DNA from: Bacillus mycoides
GTDB taxonomy: Bacteria > Bacillota > Bacilli > Bacillales > Bacillaceae_G
Direction: 5' to 3'
Assembly: GCF_001757995.1 (NCBI RefSeq)
Contig: NZ_LXLV01000070.1
Location: forward strand, 241,137 to 305,136
DNA: 64,000 nt
Shown: in pieces, positions 39,125 through 47,644 of the stretch
How the letters are laid out: each line of letters starts with the position of its first letter
Numbering within the stretch: position 1 is the stretch's first letter
Notes under the pieces: generated by a model
The model's database searches: none
Seen by the model: only the letters and a program-made list of their open reading frames with translations
What the model was told of the DNA's origin: nothing
Position numbers and translations under genes: made by a program

Positions 39125-39160
39125 AAATCAAGGTGTAGATTTATACCTTGATTTTTTCTT
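39125..39160 (+). terminator. Terminator after dat
   Basis: AAATCAAGGT / ACCTTGATTT with a 10-base loop, then TTTTCTTG. Confidence 0.88.
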
Positions 39161-39285
39161 GTAATCTTTTTGTCATATTCAGATTCCCGCATAAGTCTTG
39201 ACAGTAATCGACATGCTCTTTAGAATTTTTAACAGTTGGTAAATATTTCTTCACTACATTACAGACAGAAAGGAATCGACAAATT

Positions 39286-40989
39286 ATGAAAAAATACCTT
39301 GCCGGTCTTGCGGCAGTGTCTGTAGCAGGAGGAGCAGCACCTACACTTGATAGCGTTCAAGCTGCCCCAGAACAAAACACACAAAAAGCTGCTACACAAA
39401 CTGTCCAAGCTTCCGCATCAAACAACTCATCTTATAAGGTAACTGCTGACGTATTACATGTTCGTGCAGGATCTAGCACTTCTCATGACATTATCTCTCG
39501 TGTTTATAACGGTCAATCATTAAACGTGATTGGCGAAGAAAATGGTTGGTTCAAAATTAACCTAAATGGGAAAACAGGTTATGTGAGTGGTGAATTTGTA
39601 TCAAAAAATGGAGCAACAACAAATAACAATGTAAGTACAGGCGGAAACAATAAAGTTACTGCTGATGTATTACGTGTTCGCACAGCTCCTAACACTTCTA
39701 GTGCTATTTCAGGCCGTGTGTATGAAGGACAAACTTTAAACGTTATCGGTCAAGAAAATGGCTGGGTAAAAATCAAACATAACGGACAAGTAGGTTATGT
39801 GAGTGGCGAATTTGTATCTGGCATTTCTTCAAATGGAGGCCCTACAAACAATAACGACCAAACAAATGTACAGCCAGCAAGCGGAAACTATACAGTAAAC
39901 GTATCTTCCCTTCGCGTTCGTACAGGTCCTAGCACTTCTCATACAACTATAGGTTCTGTGAAAAAAGGACAAGTAGTACAAGTTGTAGGCGAAGTTCAAG
40001 ATTGGTTCAAAATCAATTATGCAGGACAAACAGCTTACTTAAGCAAAGACTACGTAACAAAAGGCGGTTCTAACGAAAACGCCACGCAAGGTAACAACCA
40101 GGAACAAAACAATAATGTAACTGTTCAAACTGGTGGCACTTACGTCGTTAACGCAACATCATTACGTGTTCGTACGGGCCCTGCTACTTACCATAGCGTA
40201 ATTGGTGGCGTATTAAATGGTACGAAATTAAACGTAGTTGGATCTGAAGGTAGCTGGTTTAAAGTTAATTATCAGGGAAAAACAGGCTACGTTAGCAGCG
40301 AATTCGTAAAATTCGTTAAAGGTGGCACTACTACTCCTGAACAACCTGAGCAACCTAACCAAGGTGCAATTGGCGACTACTACATTAATGCTTCTGCACT
40401 AAACGTACGTAGCGGCGAAGGTACAAATTATAGAATCATAGGCGCACTTCCACAAGGACAGAAGGTTCAAGTAATCTCTGAAAACTCTGGATGGAGCAAA
40501 ATTAACTACAATGGTCAAACTGGTTACATCGGAACACGTTTCCTATCTAAAACACCAGTTGGGGGCGCAGTAGATAATAAGCCTAATGAAAATCAAAACA
40601 ACAACAACAATACAAGCAATAATAGCGGTGACAGTTCTTCTATACTTGCATACGCGAAATCTATGCAAGGCGTGCCATACGTTTGGGGCGGTTCTTCTGC
40701 TAACGGCGTTGACTGCAGTGGTTACATCTACCACGTATTTAAGAAATTTGGTCATAACATTAGCCGTCAAAGTGTTGCTGGATATTGGAGCAGCTTACCA
40801 CAAACTTCAAGCCCACAACCTGGAGACTTAATTTATTTCAAAGACACTTATAAAGCAGGTCCTTCTCACATGGGTATCTACCTTGGGGGCGGATCATTTA
40901 TCCAAGCTGGAGATAAGGGTGTAGCAATCGTTTCATTAAGTAACTCTTATTGGAGCAAGCACTTCTTAGGTTATACGAAAGCACCTTAA
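39286..40989 (+). CDS. Secreted NlpC/P60 endopeptidase with five SH3b domains
   Basis: Peptidoglycan hydrolase of 567 aa. A signal peptide (about 1-31, ending SVQA-AP) is followed by five bacterial SH3 domains (about 50, 125, 200, 285 and 365 onward), each with a V-L-x-V-R-x-G-P-S/T opening and GYV closing. A Gln/Asn-rich linker precedes the C-terminal NlpC/P60 domain. Catalytic residues are Cys477 in GVDCSGY and His528 in PSHMGIYLG. These enzymes cut D-Glu-meso-DAP bonds of stem peptides. Related B. cereus proteins are described as cell-wall/EntFM-type enterotoxins; toxicity here is not implied. ATG 39286 follows AAAGGA. Confidence 0.93.
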   Translation: MKKYLAGLAAVSVAGGAAPTLDSVQAAPEQNTQKAATQTVQASASNNSSYKVTADVLHVRAGSSTSHDIISRVYNGQSLNVIGEENGWFKINLNGKTGYVSGEFVSKNGATTNNNVSTGGNNKVTADVLRVRTAPNTSSAISGRVYEGQTLNVIGQENGWVKIKHNGQVGYVSGEFVSGISSNGGPTNNNDQTNVQPASGNYTVNVSSLRVRTGPSTSHTTIGSVKKGQVVQVVGEVQDWFKINYAGQTAYLSKDYVTKGGSNENATQGNNQEQNNNVTVQTGGTYVVNATSLRVRTGPATYHSVIGGVLNGTKLNVVGSEGSWFKVNYQGKTGYVSSEFVKFVKGGTTTPEQPEQPNQGAIGDYYINASALNVRSGEGTNYRIIGALPQGQKVQVISENSGWSKINYNGQTGYIGTRFLSKTPVGGAVDNKPNENQNNNNNTSNNSGDSSSILAYAKSMQGVPYVWGGSSANGVDCSGYIYHVFKKFGHNISRQSVAGYWSSLPQTSSPQPGDLIYFKDTYKAGPSHMGIYLGGGSFIQAGDKGVAIVSLSNSYWSKHFLGYTKAP

Positions 40990-41000
40990 GTTATAGTTTC

Positions 41001-41033
41001 AGAGTCTTCTAGTTTACTAGAAGGCTCTTTTTT
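41001..41033 (+). terminator. Terminator after the NlpC/P60 gene
   Basis: GAGTCTTCTAG / CTAGAAGGCTC with a TTTA loop, then TTTTTTA. Confidence 0.9.
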
Positions 41034-41362
41034 AAAGGGTTCAGGGTTCAATATATTAATCCTCTTTTATTCTCTCTCTACGAAAAAATTATGTGTTCGT
41101 TCTCCTATTTCATACACTATATTCTATGAAAATTGTCCATAGCGTTATCATAATGAATATGTTTCCATAAAAAAACATAACCTATTTCATGTCTATTCAT
41201 TTAATATGTGTTTTTTTAAAGAATTTTCTTTCTATTTAAACTTTTCAATAGACGTTTGACCTCTGATGTCCATTATGATAAGTTACTTAAGATGTTATAT
41301 TTGCAGAAGTATAGACAACTGTTTTATACACTTTTTTACTATGAGGAAGGAGCATACACTGC
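41034..41362. other. Noncoding stretch upstream of nupC
   Basis: AT-rich, 330 bp. No gene, strong hairpin or cre-like site seen. TTGACC at 41256 followed by TATGAT at 41274 is spaced too closely (12 bp) to call a normal promoter. Confidence 0.35.
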
Positions 41363-42574
41363 ATGAATCTTTTATGGGGAATTGGCGGCGTGATTGGAGT
41401 ATTAGCAATTGCTTTCTTATTATCTTCCAACCGCAAAGCTATTAATTGGCGCACAATTTTAATCGCGCTAGCATTACAAATGACATTTTCATTTATCGTA
41501 TTACGATGGGATGCTGGAAAAGCAGGCTTAAAAGTTGCTGCTGACGGCGTTCAAGGATTAATTAATTTTTCTTACGAGGGAATTAGGTTCGTTGCTGGGG
41601 ATTTAGTCAACGCAAAAGGCCCTTGGGGATTTGTTTTCGTAATTCAAGCACTACTTCCAATTGTATTTATTAGTTCATTAGTTGCAATCTTATATTACTT
41701 AGGTATTATGCAGAAATTTGTTAGTATCATTGGTGGTGCATTAAGCAAACTTCTTGGAACTTCTAAAGCAGAAAGCTTAAATGCAGTAACGACTGTATTT
41801 TTAGGACAAACAGAAGCACCAATTTTAATTAAACCATACTTAGCACGTTTAACTAATAGTGAGTTCTTCACTATTATGGTAAGTGGTATGACAGCTGTTG
41901 CCGGATCAGTTCTTGTCGGCTATGCAGCGATGGGCATTCCATTAGAACATTTATTAGCAGCAGCAATTATGGCAGCTCCATCAAGTCTATTAATTGCAAA
42001 ACTAATTATGCCAGAAACAGAAAAAGTAGATAATAATGTTCAACTTTCAACAGAGCGTGAAGACGCAAACGTTATCGATGCAGCTGCACGCGGTGCATCT
42101 GAAGGTATACAACTTGTTATTAACGTAGCAGCAATGTTAATGGCTTTCATCGCATTAATCGCTTTATTAAATGGCTTATTAGGATGGATTGGTTCTTGGT
42201 TCGATATTAAACTTAGCCTTGATTTAATCTTTGGTTACTTATTATCACCATTTGCAATCTTAATCGGGGTTTCACCGGGTGAAGCTATACAAGCAGCAAG
42301 TTTCATCGGCCAAAAACTTGCAATCAACGAATTCGTTGCATATGCAAACTTAGGACCACACATGGCAGAATTCTCTGCAAAAACAAATATGATTTTAACA
42401 TTTGCAATCTGTGGTTTCGCAAACTTCTCTTCTATCGCAATTCAATTAGGTGTAACAGGAACGTTAGCTCCTACTCGCCGTAAACAAATTGCACAATTAG
42501 GGATTAAAGCAGTTATCGCTGGTACACTAGCGAATTTCTTAAACGCAGCTGTTGCAGGTATGATGTTCCTATAA
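41363..42574 (+). CDS. nupC: Nucleoside transporter, NupC/CNT family
   Basis: Concentrative nucleoside transporter of 403 aa. Conserved segments include FVFVIQALLPIVFISSLVAILYYLGIMQ, SLNAVTTVFLGQTEAPILIKPYL (the G-Q-T/S-E-A-P motif that binds nucleoside and cation) and TNMILTFAICGFANFSSIAIQLG. It has about eight to ten helices. ATG 41363 has GGAAGGAG upstream. It stands alone with a terminator and no nucleoside catabolic genes beside it. Pyrimidine versus purine preference cannot be told. Confidence 0.94.
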   Translation: MNLLWGIGGVIGVLAIAFLLSSNRKAINWRTILIALALQMTFSFIVLRWDAGKAGLKVAADGVQGLINFSYEGIRFVAGDLVNAKGPWGFVFVIQALLPIVFISSLVAILYYLGIMQKFVSIIGGALSKLLGTSKAESLNAVTTVFLGQTEAPILIKPYLARLTNSEFFTIMVSGMTAVAGSVLVGYAAMGIPLEHLLAAAIMAAPSSLLIAKLIMPETEKVDNNVQLSTEREDANVIDAAARGASEGIQLVINVAAMLMAFIALIALLNGLLGWIGSWFDIKLSLDLIFGYLLSPFAILIGVSPGEAIQAASFIGQKLAINEFVAYANLGPHMAEFSAKTNMILTFAICGFANFSSIAIQLGVTGTLAPTRRKQIAQLGIKAVIAGTLANFLNAAVAGMMFL

Positions 42575-42581
42575 ATTCATG

Positions 42582-42616
42582 TAAAGTCTCCTCTTTAAAA
42601 GAGGAGACTTTTTTAT
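42582..42616 (+). terminator. Terminator after nupC
   Basis: AAAGTCTCCTCTTT / AAAGAGGAGACTTT followed by TTTATA. Confidence 0.9.
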
Positions 42617-42833
42617 ATACTATAAATATAATTTTTTATATATTAAACACTTTATATATATATACAGACAATATACTGTACTAATTAGTATGTCTGTTTA
42701 TTTTTTCTTGTAAAAGAGGGATACTATTTGATGTATCTCGCCCCAAAAAGAATTCTAGCTACATGTTCCATTCCTTAATAATTGTGCATACTACAAATAT
42801 CCCACGCGAATTATCTTTAAGGAGGAATGTTTC

Positions 42834-43589
42834 GTGAAAGATAAGTCCTATAAAGCCCTCTCTATGTGGATTTTACAAATTCTATTTTATTTTACTACTG
42901 TACATGTGACGAAATATGAGCACGCGCTCATTTTTACAATTATATATGTCATCATAAATGTACTATTCCTATTTTTAGCTGATAAAACAGCATTTGTTTT
43001 CTTTATACTGGGAACCATTATTTCAGTATTCTATTTATTTTATGAAGCGTGGCTTCACTTATGGAGTCCATCAGATCAATGGGAATATATTATTACCCAC
43101 TTCCTGATAGCAGCTAACTTCTTCATTGTTTATATTTCAACCCATCTATTAAAAAAGGTTATTCTTGAAAATAGAGATTTAATTGAACGAGTGAAAGTGT
43201 TGGAGCAATACATTGGAGAATCCAAATTATTAACAAGACAAGAATTCGAAAGACGACAAGCATTATTAACAACTGCAATGAATCGTCGTAATGAAACAGG
43301 CATTATCATTTACTTCGATTTCATTTCCTTTAGTAAATACACGAAGGAAAGTGTCATGGATCGTGTAGCTTCATTATTAGTTGAAACGGTAAGAAATGAC
43401 TTTGACCTTGCCGCTGAATATAACAGCAATACATTGGTCATTTTACTACAAAACACAAATGAAGCCGGTGCTGATATTGTTATGAATCGCCTACAGCCAA
43501 AAATGAAAAAATGGCTTGCAGCTGAGGCAATCCAAGATATAAAAATTTCGCAAGAGCAAATTGGAGAAAAAGGACAGACATTATTATGA
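42834..43589 (+). CDS. Membrane protein with degenerate GGDEF-like domain (YdaK-like)
   Basis: 251 aa. Four hydrophobic helices fill residues about 8-110, then a linker and a C-terminal domain with the GGDEF fold pattern. IIIYFDFISFSKYTKE stands where active cyclases have LDIDxFKxIND, and AAEYNSNTLVILLQNTNEAGAD stands for the R-x-GGDEF-xxLL region. The GGDEF loop reads NSNTL, so it cannot be a working diguanylate cyclase. B. subtilis YdaK is a degenerate GGDEF c-di-GMP receptor that partners the YdaM glycosyltransferase. The start is GTG 42834 with AAGGAGG. It overlaps the next gene by ATGA. A c-di-GMP sensing role is inferred. Confidence 0.75.
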   Translation: MKDKSYKALSMWILQILFYFTTVHVTKYEHALIFTIIYVIINVLFLFLADKTAFVFFILGTIISVFYLFYEAWLHLWSPSDQWEYIITHFLIAANFFIVYISTHLLKKVILENRDLIERVKVLEQYIGESKLLTRQEFERRQALLTTAMNRRNETGIIIYFDFISFSKYTKESVMDRVASLLVETVRNDFDLAAEYNSNTLVILLQNTNEAGADIVMNRLQPKMKKWLAAEAIQDIKISQEQIGEKGQTLL

Positions 43590-44887
43590 TGACACTCGTT
43601 ATACTCCTTTTATTCCTTCTGTTCTGCGTACTCGTTTTTTGGATCAGCATCACATTTTCAATTAAATATGTACTTATTTTTACTGCCTTTCTATTCTCAG
43701 GCCTACTCGTTTACTACTCTCTCTTAACACTCGCGGGCTTAATTCATCGAAATAGTAAACGAAAAGATCGTACGCTAGAACATTATCCAAGCGTAGATAT
43801 TTTAATACCTGCCCATAATGAAGGGGTCGTTATTAAAGATACATTAGAAGCGATGGCAAAGATTGAATACCCAGGCAAACTAACCGTTTATTTATTAAAT
43901 GATAACTCTCAAGATGAAACACCAGAAATTGGAGATGATTTCGACAAAGCTTATGCCCATATTCGTCACATTCGTGTACCATCTGGCGAACCGAAAGGAA
44001 AATCACGTGTATTAAACTATGGTCTTAGCATTTCCGATGGTGAATATTTCTGTGTATACGATGCAGATAATCAACCTGAACCACATGCTTTACGAATGCT
44101 CGTAGAACATGCTGAAACAATTGAGGATGCTGTTGGAGCAGTTGGACATGTTCGTACCGTAAATGAGAAAAGAAACTGGCTTACACGAATGATTTCATTA
44201 GAATTTCAGATTTTCCAGCTCCTTATGCAGTCTGGACGCTGGTTACTATTCCAAACAGGATCACTGACAGGAACAAACATGCTCCTTCGTCGCTCTGCAT
44301 TAGAAGAACTTGGTGGCTATGATCCTTATGCAATTGCCGAAGACGCTGAGTTAACATTACGAATTACACAAAAAGGCTATCTCTTACCAATCGTCCCGGA
44401 ATCGATTACATGGGAACAAGAACCTGAGCATTTAAAGATTCTTATTAAACAGCGTACACGTTGGCTCCAAGGAAATTTATACATTTTAGAAAAAATGTTT
44501 TCTTCTTTAAGCTTCTTTAAAGGGAAACTTCTCGTCCATTCCTTACAGCAAGTTTTAGTGTATGTTGTATTTTGGCTATTTCTAATCATTTCAAACGTTT
44601 GGTTTGTAATTGGACTACTCGGGATATTCCAAATTCAATATAGCATTCCGTTACTATTTATGTGGTACGTCGCATATATTACATATGTTTCGCAATTATT
44701 TAGTGCCCAGAGCGTCGAACGAACCTTTACACCAACCAACATTTTCATTAGCGTCATTATGTACTTTACGTACGCACAGCTCTTTACGTATTTATTTATT
44801 CGCAGCCTCATTCTTTACTTACGTGCAAAGAGCAAGAAACAAGTAATCGGTTGGGATAAAACAGTACGATTCAAAAAAGAAAAATAG
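43586..44887 (+). CDS. Processive family 2 glycosyltransferase (BcsA/YdaM-like)
   Basis: Membrane synthase for a beta-linked exopolysaccharide. The 433-aa protein has two N-terminal helices and a GT2 catalytic domain. The domain shows SVDILIPAHNEG, LNDNSQDET, YDADNQPEP (D-x-D), AIAEDAELTLRI (catalytic-base Asp) and KQRTRWLQGN (the Q-x-x-R-W product-binding motif), followed by four to five C-terminal helices. There is no PilZ domain, so c-di-GMP control would have to come from the upstream coupled protein. ATG 43586 overlaps the previous stop (ATGA). The polymer is unknown. Confidence 0.88.
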   Translation: MMTLVILLLFLLFCVLVFWISITFSIKYVLIFTAFLFSGLLVYYSLLTLAGLIHRNSKRKDRTLEHYPSVDILIPAHNEGVVIKDTLEAMAKIEYPGKLTVYLLNDNSQDETPEIGDDFDKAYAHIRHIRVPSGEPKGKSRVLNYGLSISDGEYFCVYDADNQPEPHALRMLVEHAETIEDAVGAVGHVRTVNEKRNWLTRMISLEFQIFQLLMQSGRWLLFQTGSLTGTNMLLRRSALEELGGYDPYAIAEDAELTLRITQKGYLLPIVPESITWEQEPEHLKILIKQRTRWLQGNLYILEKMFSSLSFFKGKLLVHSLQQVLVYVVFWLFLIISNVWFVIGLLGIFQIQYSIPLLFMWYVAYITYVSQLFSAQSVERTFTPTNIFISVIMYFTYAQLFTYLFIRSLILYLRAKSKKQVIGWDKTVRFKKEK

Positions 44888-44903
44888 AACTTGTTTCATT
44901 AAA

Positions 44904-44945
44904 AAATAAGCACAGAGCGCCGTATGCTCTGTGCTTATTTCTTAC
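44904..44945 (+). terminator. Terminator of the GGDEF/glycosyltransferase pair
   Basis: Perfect 15-bp stem AAATAAGCACAGAGC / GCTCTGTGCTTATTT with a 7-base loop. Confidence 0.9.
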
Positions 44946-45045
44946 CGTAATACTATATATCAGACAATACCCCTTAGCTGAAAGTTATTTCACGTCCATC
45001 CCCCAACGAACGATCGAACTTCATTTATATACGAAAAAGTGACTG

Positions 45046-45180
45046 CTATTTTTGTAGAACCAATTGCTTCTCTTGATGCTCTTTACGAGTTTCAGCCTTT
45101 AGTTCCGTGCTTTCCTGGACATTTCGATGTGCCACACGTTTCAAACAAATATGCTTCCACTTTCTTTCGTAACGTTTCAT
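45046..45180 (-). CDS. Small basic protein of 44 aa, unknown function
   Basis: ATG 45180 follows AAGGGGG (12 bp away). The 44-residue product is very charged, with many Lys, Arg, Glu and Gln (begins MKRYERKWKHIC, ends KQLVLQK), and has no membrane segment. A perfect cre site lies 40 bp upstream, which supports a regulated transcript. It lies in a 560-bp space between the glycosyltransferase and the BCCT transporter. The family is not recognised. Confidence 0.45.
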   Translation of the reverse strand: MKRYERKWKHICLKRVAHRNVQESTELKAETRKEHQEKQLVLQK

Positions 45181-45219
45181 TATTCTAGATGTCCCCCTTG
45201 AATGCGCTTAAAAACCATT

Positions 45220-45233
45220 TGAAATCGCTTACA
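45220..45233. promoter_or_regulatory. cre site (CcpA) upstream of the 44-aa gene
   Basis: TGAAATCGCTTACA matches TGWAANCGNTNWCA at every position. The only start nearby is the minus-strand ATG 45180. Confidence 0.6.
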
Positions 45234-45412
45234 GGAAATAATATAGCACATATGCATAAAAGTGACAACACATTTCCGACAATTTTATGTCAAAAATATG
45301 AATATATTTTATACAATATCGAACTTTGTCGAAATATATCAATTTTCCTTTTTAAAACTGCTTATATCCACACTTTTTCCTAATCTCTTACTCTATAACA
45401 AAGGCGCATGAA

Positions 45413-45442
45413 AAAAGGAGCTGATATAAAATCAGCCCCTTT
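45413..45442 (-). terminator. Terminator of the BCCT transporter gene
   Basis: Minus strand AAAGGGGCTGAT / ATCAGCTCCTTT with a 5-6 base loop, then TTTCATG. The stem holds one mismatch. Confidence 0.85.
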
Positions 45443-45449
45443 CCTTCTA

Positions 45450-46967
45450 TTATTTATGTTCCTTCATACGTCCTTCTTTTTGCAACTCTTTAAACAGCGC
45501 TGCAATCATAAAGAAAATAACAAATACGAACGGGAAGGCCGCAATAATCGATGCAGTTTGCAGCGCCTCTAATCCACCAACATACAATAAGGTCGAAGCT
45601 ATTGCCGCTAAGACGATACCCCAAACCATTTTAATGCGATTTGGTGGGTTTAAACTACCATGTGTCGTTAACATCCCTAGAACAAACGTAGCAGAGTCTG
45701 CTGATGTAATAAAGAATGTTGAAATAAGTAAAATGCCTAACACACATAAAGCCGGTCCCATACTACCCATCTGGTCTAACATAGCGAACAATCCTACTTC
45801 TGTACCCATCTCTTTAATTTGTCCATATATATTTGCTCCGTCGAATAGCTCCATATGAATACCTGTTCCTCCGAAAACAGAGAACCAGAGCGCACCGATC
45901 ACTGTCGGTACGAGTAACACACCGATAACAAACTCACGAATTGTACGTCCGCGTGACACACGAGCAATAAACGTACCCACAAATGGTGACCATGCAATCC
46001 ACCATGCCCAATAGAAAATTGTCCAAGACTGAATCCATTGATTGCCACCTTCGTTTAACGGGCTTAAACGGAAACTCATACTTGGCAATTCTTGAATGTA
46101 TGAACCAATTGTTGAAGTGAAATAATTCATAATAAAGTTTGTTGGACCTGCAAATAATACAATTATCATAAGTGTAAACGCTAAAATAATATTCGCATTA
46201 CTTAAATATTTAATCCCTTTATCGAGTCCTGTTTGTGCAGATAACATATAAAGAACAGTTACAATTCCGATGATTACTAACTGTGTCGTTAATGAGTTTG
46301 GAATGGATGTTAAATAACTAACACCACCCGCAATTTGCTTTGCCCCAAGTCCTAATGATGTCGCCACACCAAATACTGTCGCAAATACAGCTAAAACATC
46401 AAACATATGGGCAATACGGCCATGTTCACCGCCCTTAAATAGTGGACCCACTGTCGCACTAATTGTACTTGCCCTTCCTTTTCTAAATGTAAAGTACGCA
46501 ATACATAATGCTACAAGTGCATATAATCCCCACGGATGTAAGCCCCAGTGGAAAAATGAGAAACGCAGTGCAAGACGTGCACTCTCTTCAGTTGCACCCT
46601 CTCCAAACGGAGGTGTGTATAAATGATTCAACGGTTCCGCAACGCCCCAGAAAACCAAACCGATTCCCATACCCGCACTAAATAACATGGAAAACCATGT
46701 CATATAACTATAATCAGGTTCATCATCATCTTTACCTAAACGAATCGAACCGTACTTGGAAACAATTAAAAAGATCGCGATCCCTAAGAAAATAGAAACG
46801 GAAATAATATAGAACCATCCAAACTTACTAACTAACGCAGCTTGAATTGCAGTCGTTACATTTCCTAAGCTACCTTTTCCAATAATAGATTCGGGAATAA
46901 TCCCCCAAATTGTAAATGCAATACATAATGTTAATGAGACAATAAATGTTTTCGTCAGTTTCCTCAT
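45450..46967 (-). CDS. opuD: BCCT-family transporter (glycine betaine/choline type)
   Basis: Sodium-coupled importer of betaine-type osmolytes, 505 aa with twelve helices. Diagnostic features are the YSYMTWFSMLFSAGMGIGLVFWGVAEPL segment (the G-x-G-x-G-x-V motif and aromatic residues), and FYWAWWIAWSPFVGTFIARVSRGRTIREF, which contains the Trp box. A charged C-terminal tail (FKELQKEGRMKEHK) may sense osmotic state. ATG 46967 follows GGGGGAT. The frame runs further upstream but without a site. A leader of about 320 nt separates it from a likely promoter at 47297. OpuD versus BetL preference is unproven. Confidence 0.92.
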   Translation of the reverse strand: MRKLTKTFIVSLTLCIAFTIWGIIPESIIGKGSLGNVTTAIQAALVSKFGWFYIISVSIFLGIAIFLIVSKYGSIRLGKDDDEPDYSYMTWFSMLFSAGMGIGLVFWGVAEPLNHLYTPPFGEGATEESARLALRFSFFHWGLHPWGLYALVALCIAYFTFRKGRASTISATVGPLFKGGEHGRIAHMFDVLAVFATVFGVATSLGLGAKQIAGGVSYLTSIPNSLTTQLVIIGIVTVLYMLSAQTGLDKGIKYLSNANIILAFTLMIIVLFAGPTNFIMNYFTSTIGSYIQELPSMSFRLSPLNEGGNQWIQSWTIFYWAWWIAWSPFVGTFIARVSRGRTIREFVIGVLLVPTVIGALWFSVFGGTGIHMELFDGANIYGQIKEMGTEVGLFAMLDQMGSMGPALCVLGILLISTFFITSADSATFVLGMLTTHGSLNPPNRIKMVWGIVLAAIASTLLYVGGLEALQTASIIAAFPFVFVIFFMIAALFKELQKEGRMKEHK

Positions 46968-47290
46968 CAAATCCCCCTTCGTATGTTTCATTTCTTTGTA
47001 AAAAATCACAAATTCCGATATGTTAAATCGGATAGAAAACTACAGTTTTGCGGCGGTTTTCTTTCGATTCTTTCACTATCGCCTTCACCAATTAGAATTC
47101 TTATGGACAGCCTTACCTTCCGTATAACCTTTTCACTCTGCAAGAGCTCCGAAGTTGAAATACTGCTGTCAAATTGTGCGAGAAAAATGTGGATAGGAAG
47201 AAATCCCCCCAAAAAAGATGTGTTACAGTCGTAAAAAAGGGTAGTTTCTTTCCTCACAACCCTTTCTTCTTGTAACAATTATGCGGTTTT
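46968..47290 (-). promoter_or_regulatory. Long structured-looking leader of the BCCT gene
   Basis: About 320 nt between the likely promoter and ATG 46967. The minus strand contains GAGCTCTTGCAGAGT, GGAAGGTAAGGCTGTCC and AAACCGCCGC, unusually G+C-rich words for this region, and a small hairpin TCCGAT/ATCGGA before a T-rich run. It matches none of the riboswitch consensus patterns I can recall. A frame of 90 codons across it has no ribosome site and is not called. Confidence 0.4.
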
Positions 47291-47296
47291 TTTGCT

Positions 47297-47326
47297 AGTA
47301 TATAGCGCGTGTTTATAACTTCACAA
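47297..47326 (-). promoter_or_regulatory. SigA-like promoter of the BCCT gene
   Basis: Minus strand TTGTGA-N18-TATACT. The expected start is near 47290. Confidence 0.5.
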
Positions 47327-47582
47327 ACAAAATGTTTATGTTTATATAACTATATTACCCATAAAACGGTAAAATACTCAAGGAATGTAACGGTATAGTA
47401 ATCATTACGTAATACTCTTGTAATGTTTTTATTTACGCCGAAAAAAATATGTTGCATTAAATATTTTGAATATAACTAGAAACCTACTAATTATATGGAA
47501 TGAAAAACGCTTTCCTATATTTCTCGCTATATTACAAAGTGTTAACGACTTATTACGAATGGTTTGTAATTGTGTGTTTTCC

Positions 47583-47611
47583 CAAAATCCGAAAAAATCT
47601 GTTGCTATAAT
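47583..47611 (+). promoter_or_regulatory. Extended -10 promoter of the SH3b-3D gene
   Basis: TG-C-TATAAT at 47603-47611. No good -35 box is present. The expected leader is about 27 nt before ATG 47645. Upstream of it, about 270 bp of AT-rich DNA hold no gene. Confidence 0.55.
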
Positions 47612-47644
47612 GAGGACACGAAAACAAACGCAATGGAGGCTATC

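Noticed and set aside
42834-43589. Active diguanylate cyclase
   Set aside because: The GGDEF loop is replaced by NSNTL and the metal-binding Asp pattern is incomplete, so catalysis is not expected.
47006-47278. 90-codon minus-strand frame upstream of the BCCT gene
   Set aside because: TTG start without a ribosome site, biased composition, and it covers the likely leader RNA.
47327-47644. PlcR box upstream of the EntA-like gene
   Set aside because: I looked for TATGNANNNNTNCATA and found no acceptable match; an extended -10 promoter explains transcription.
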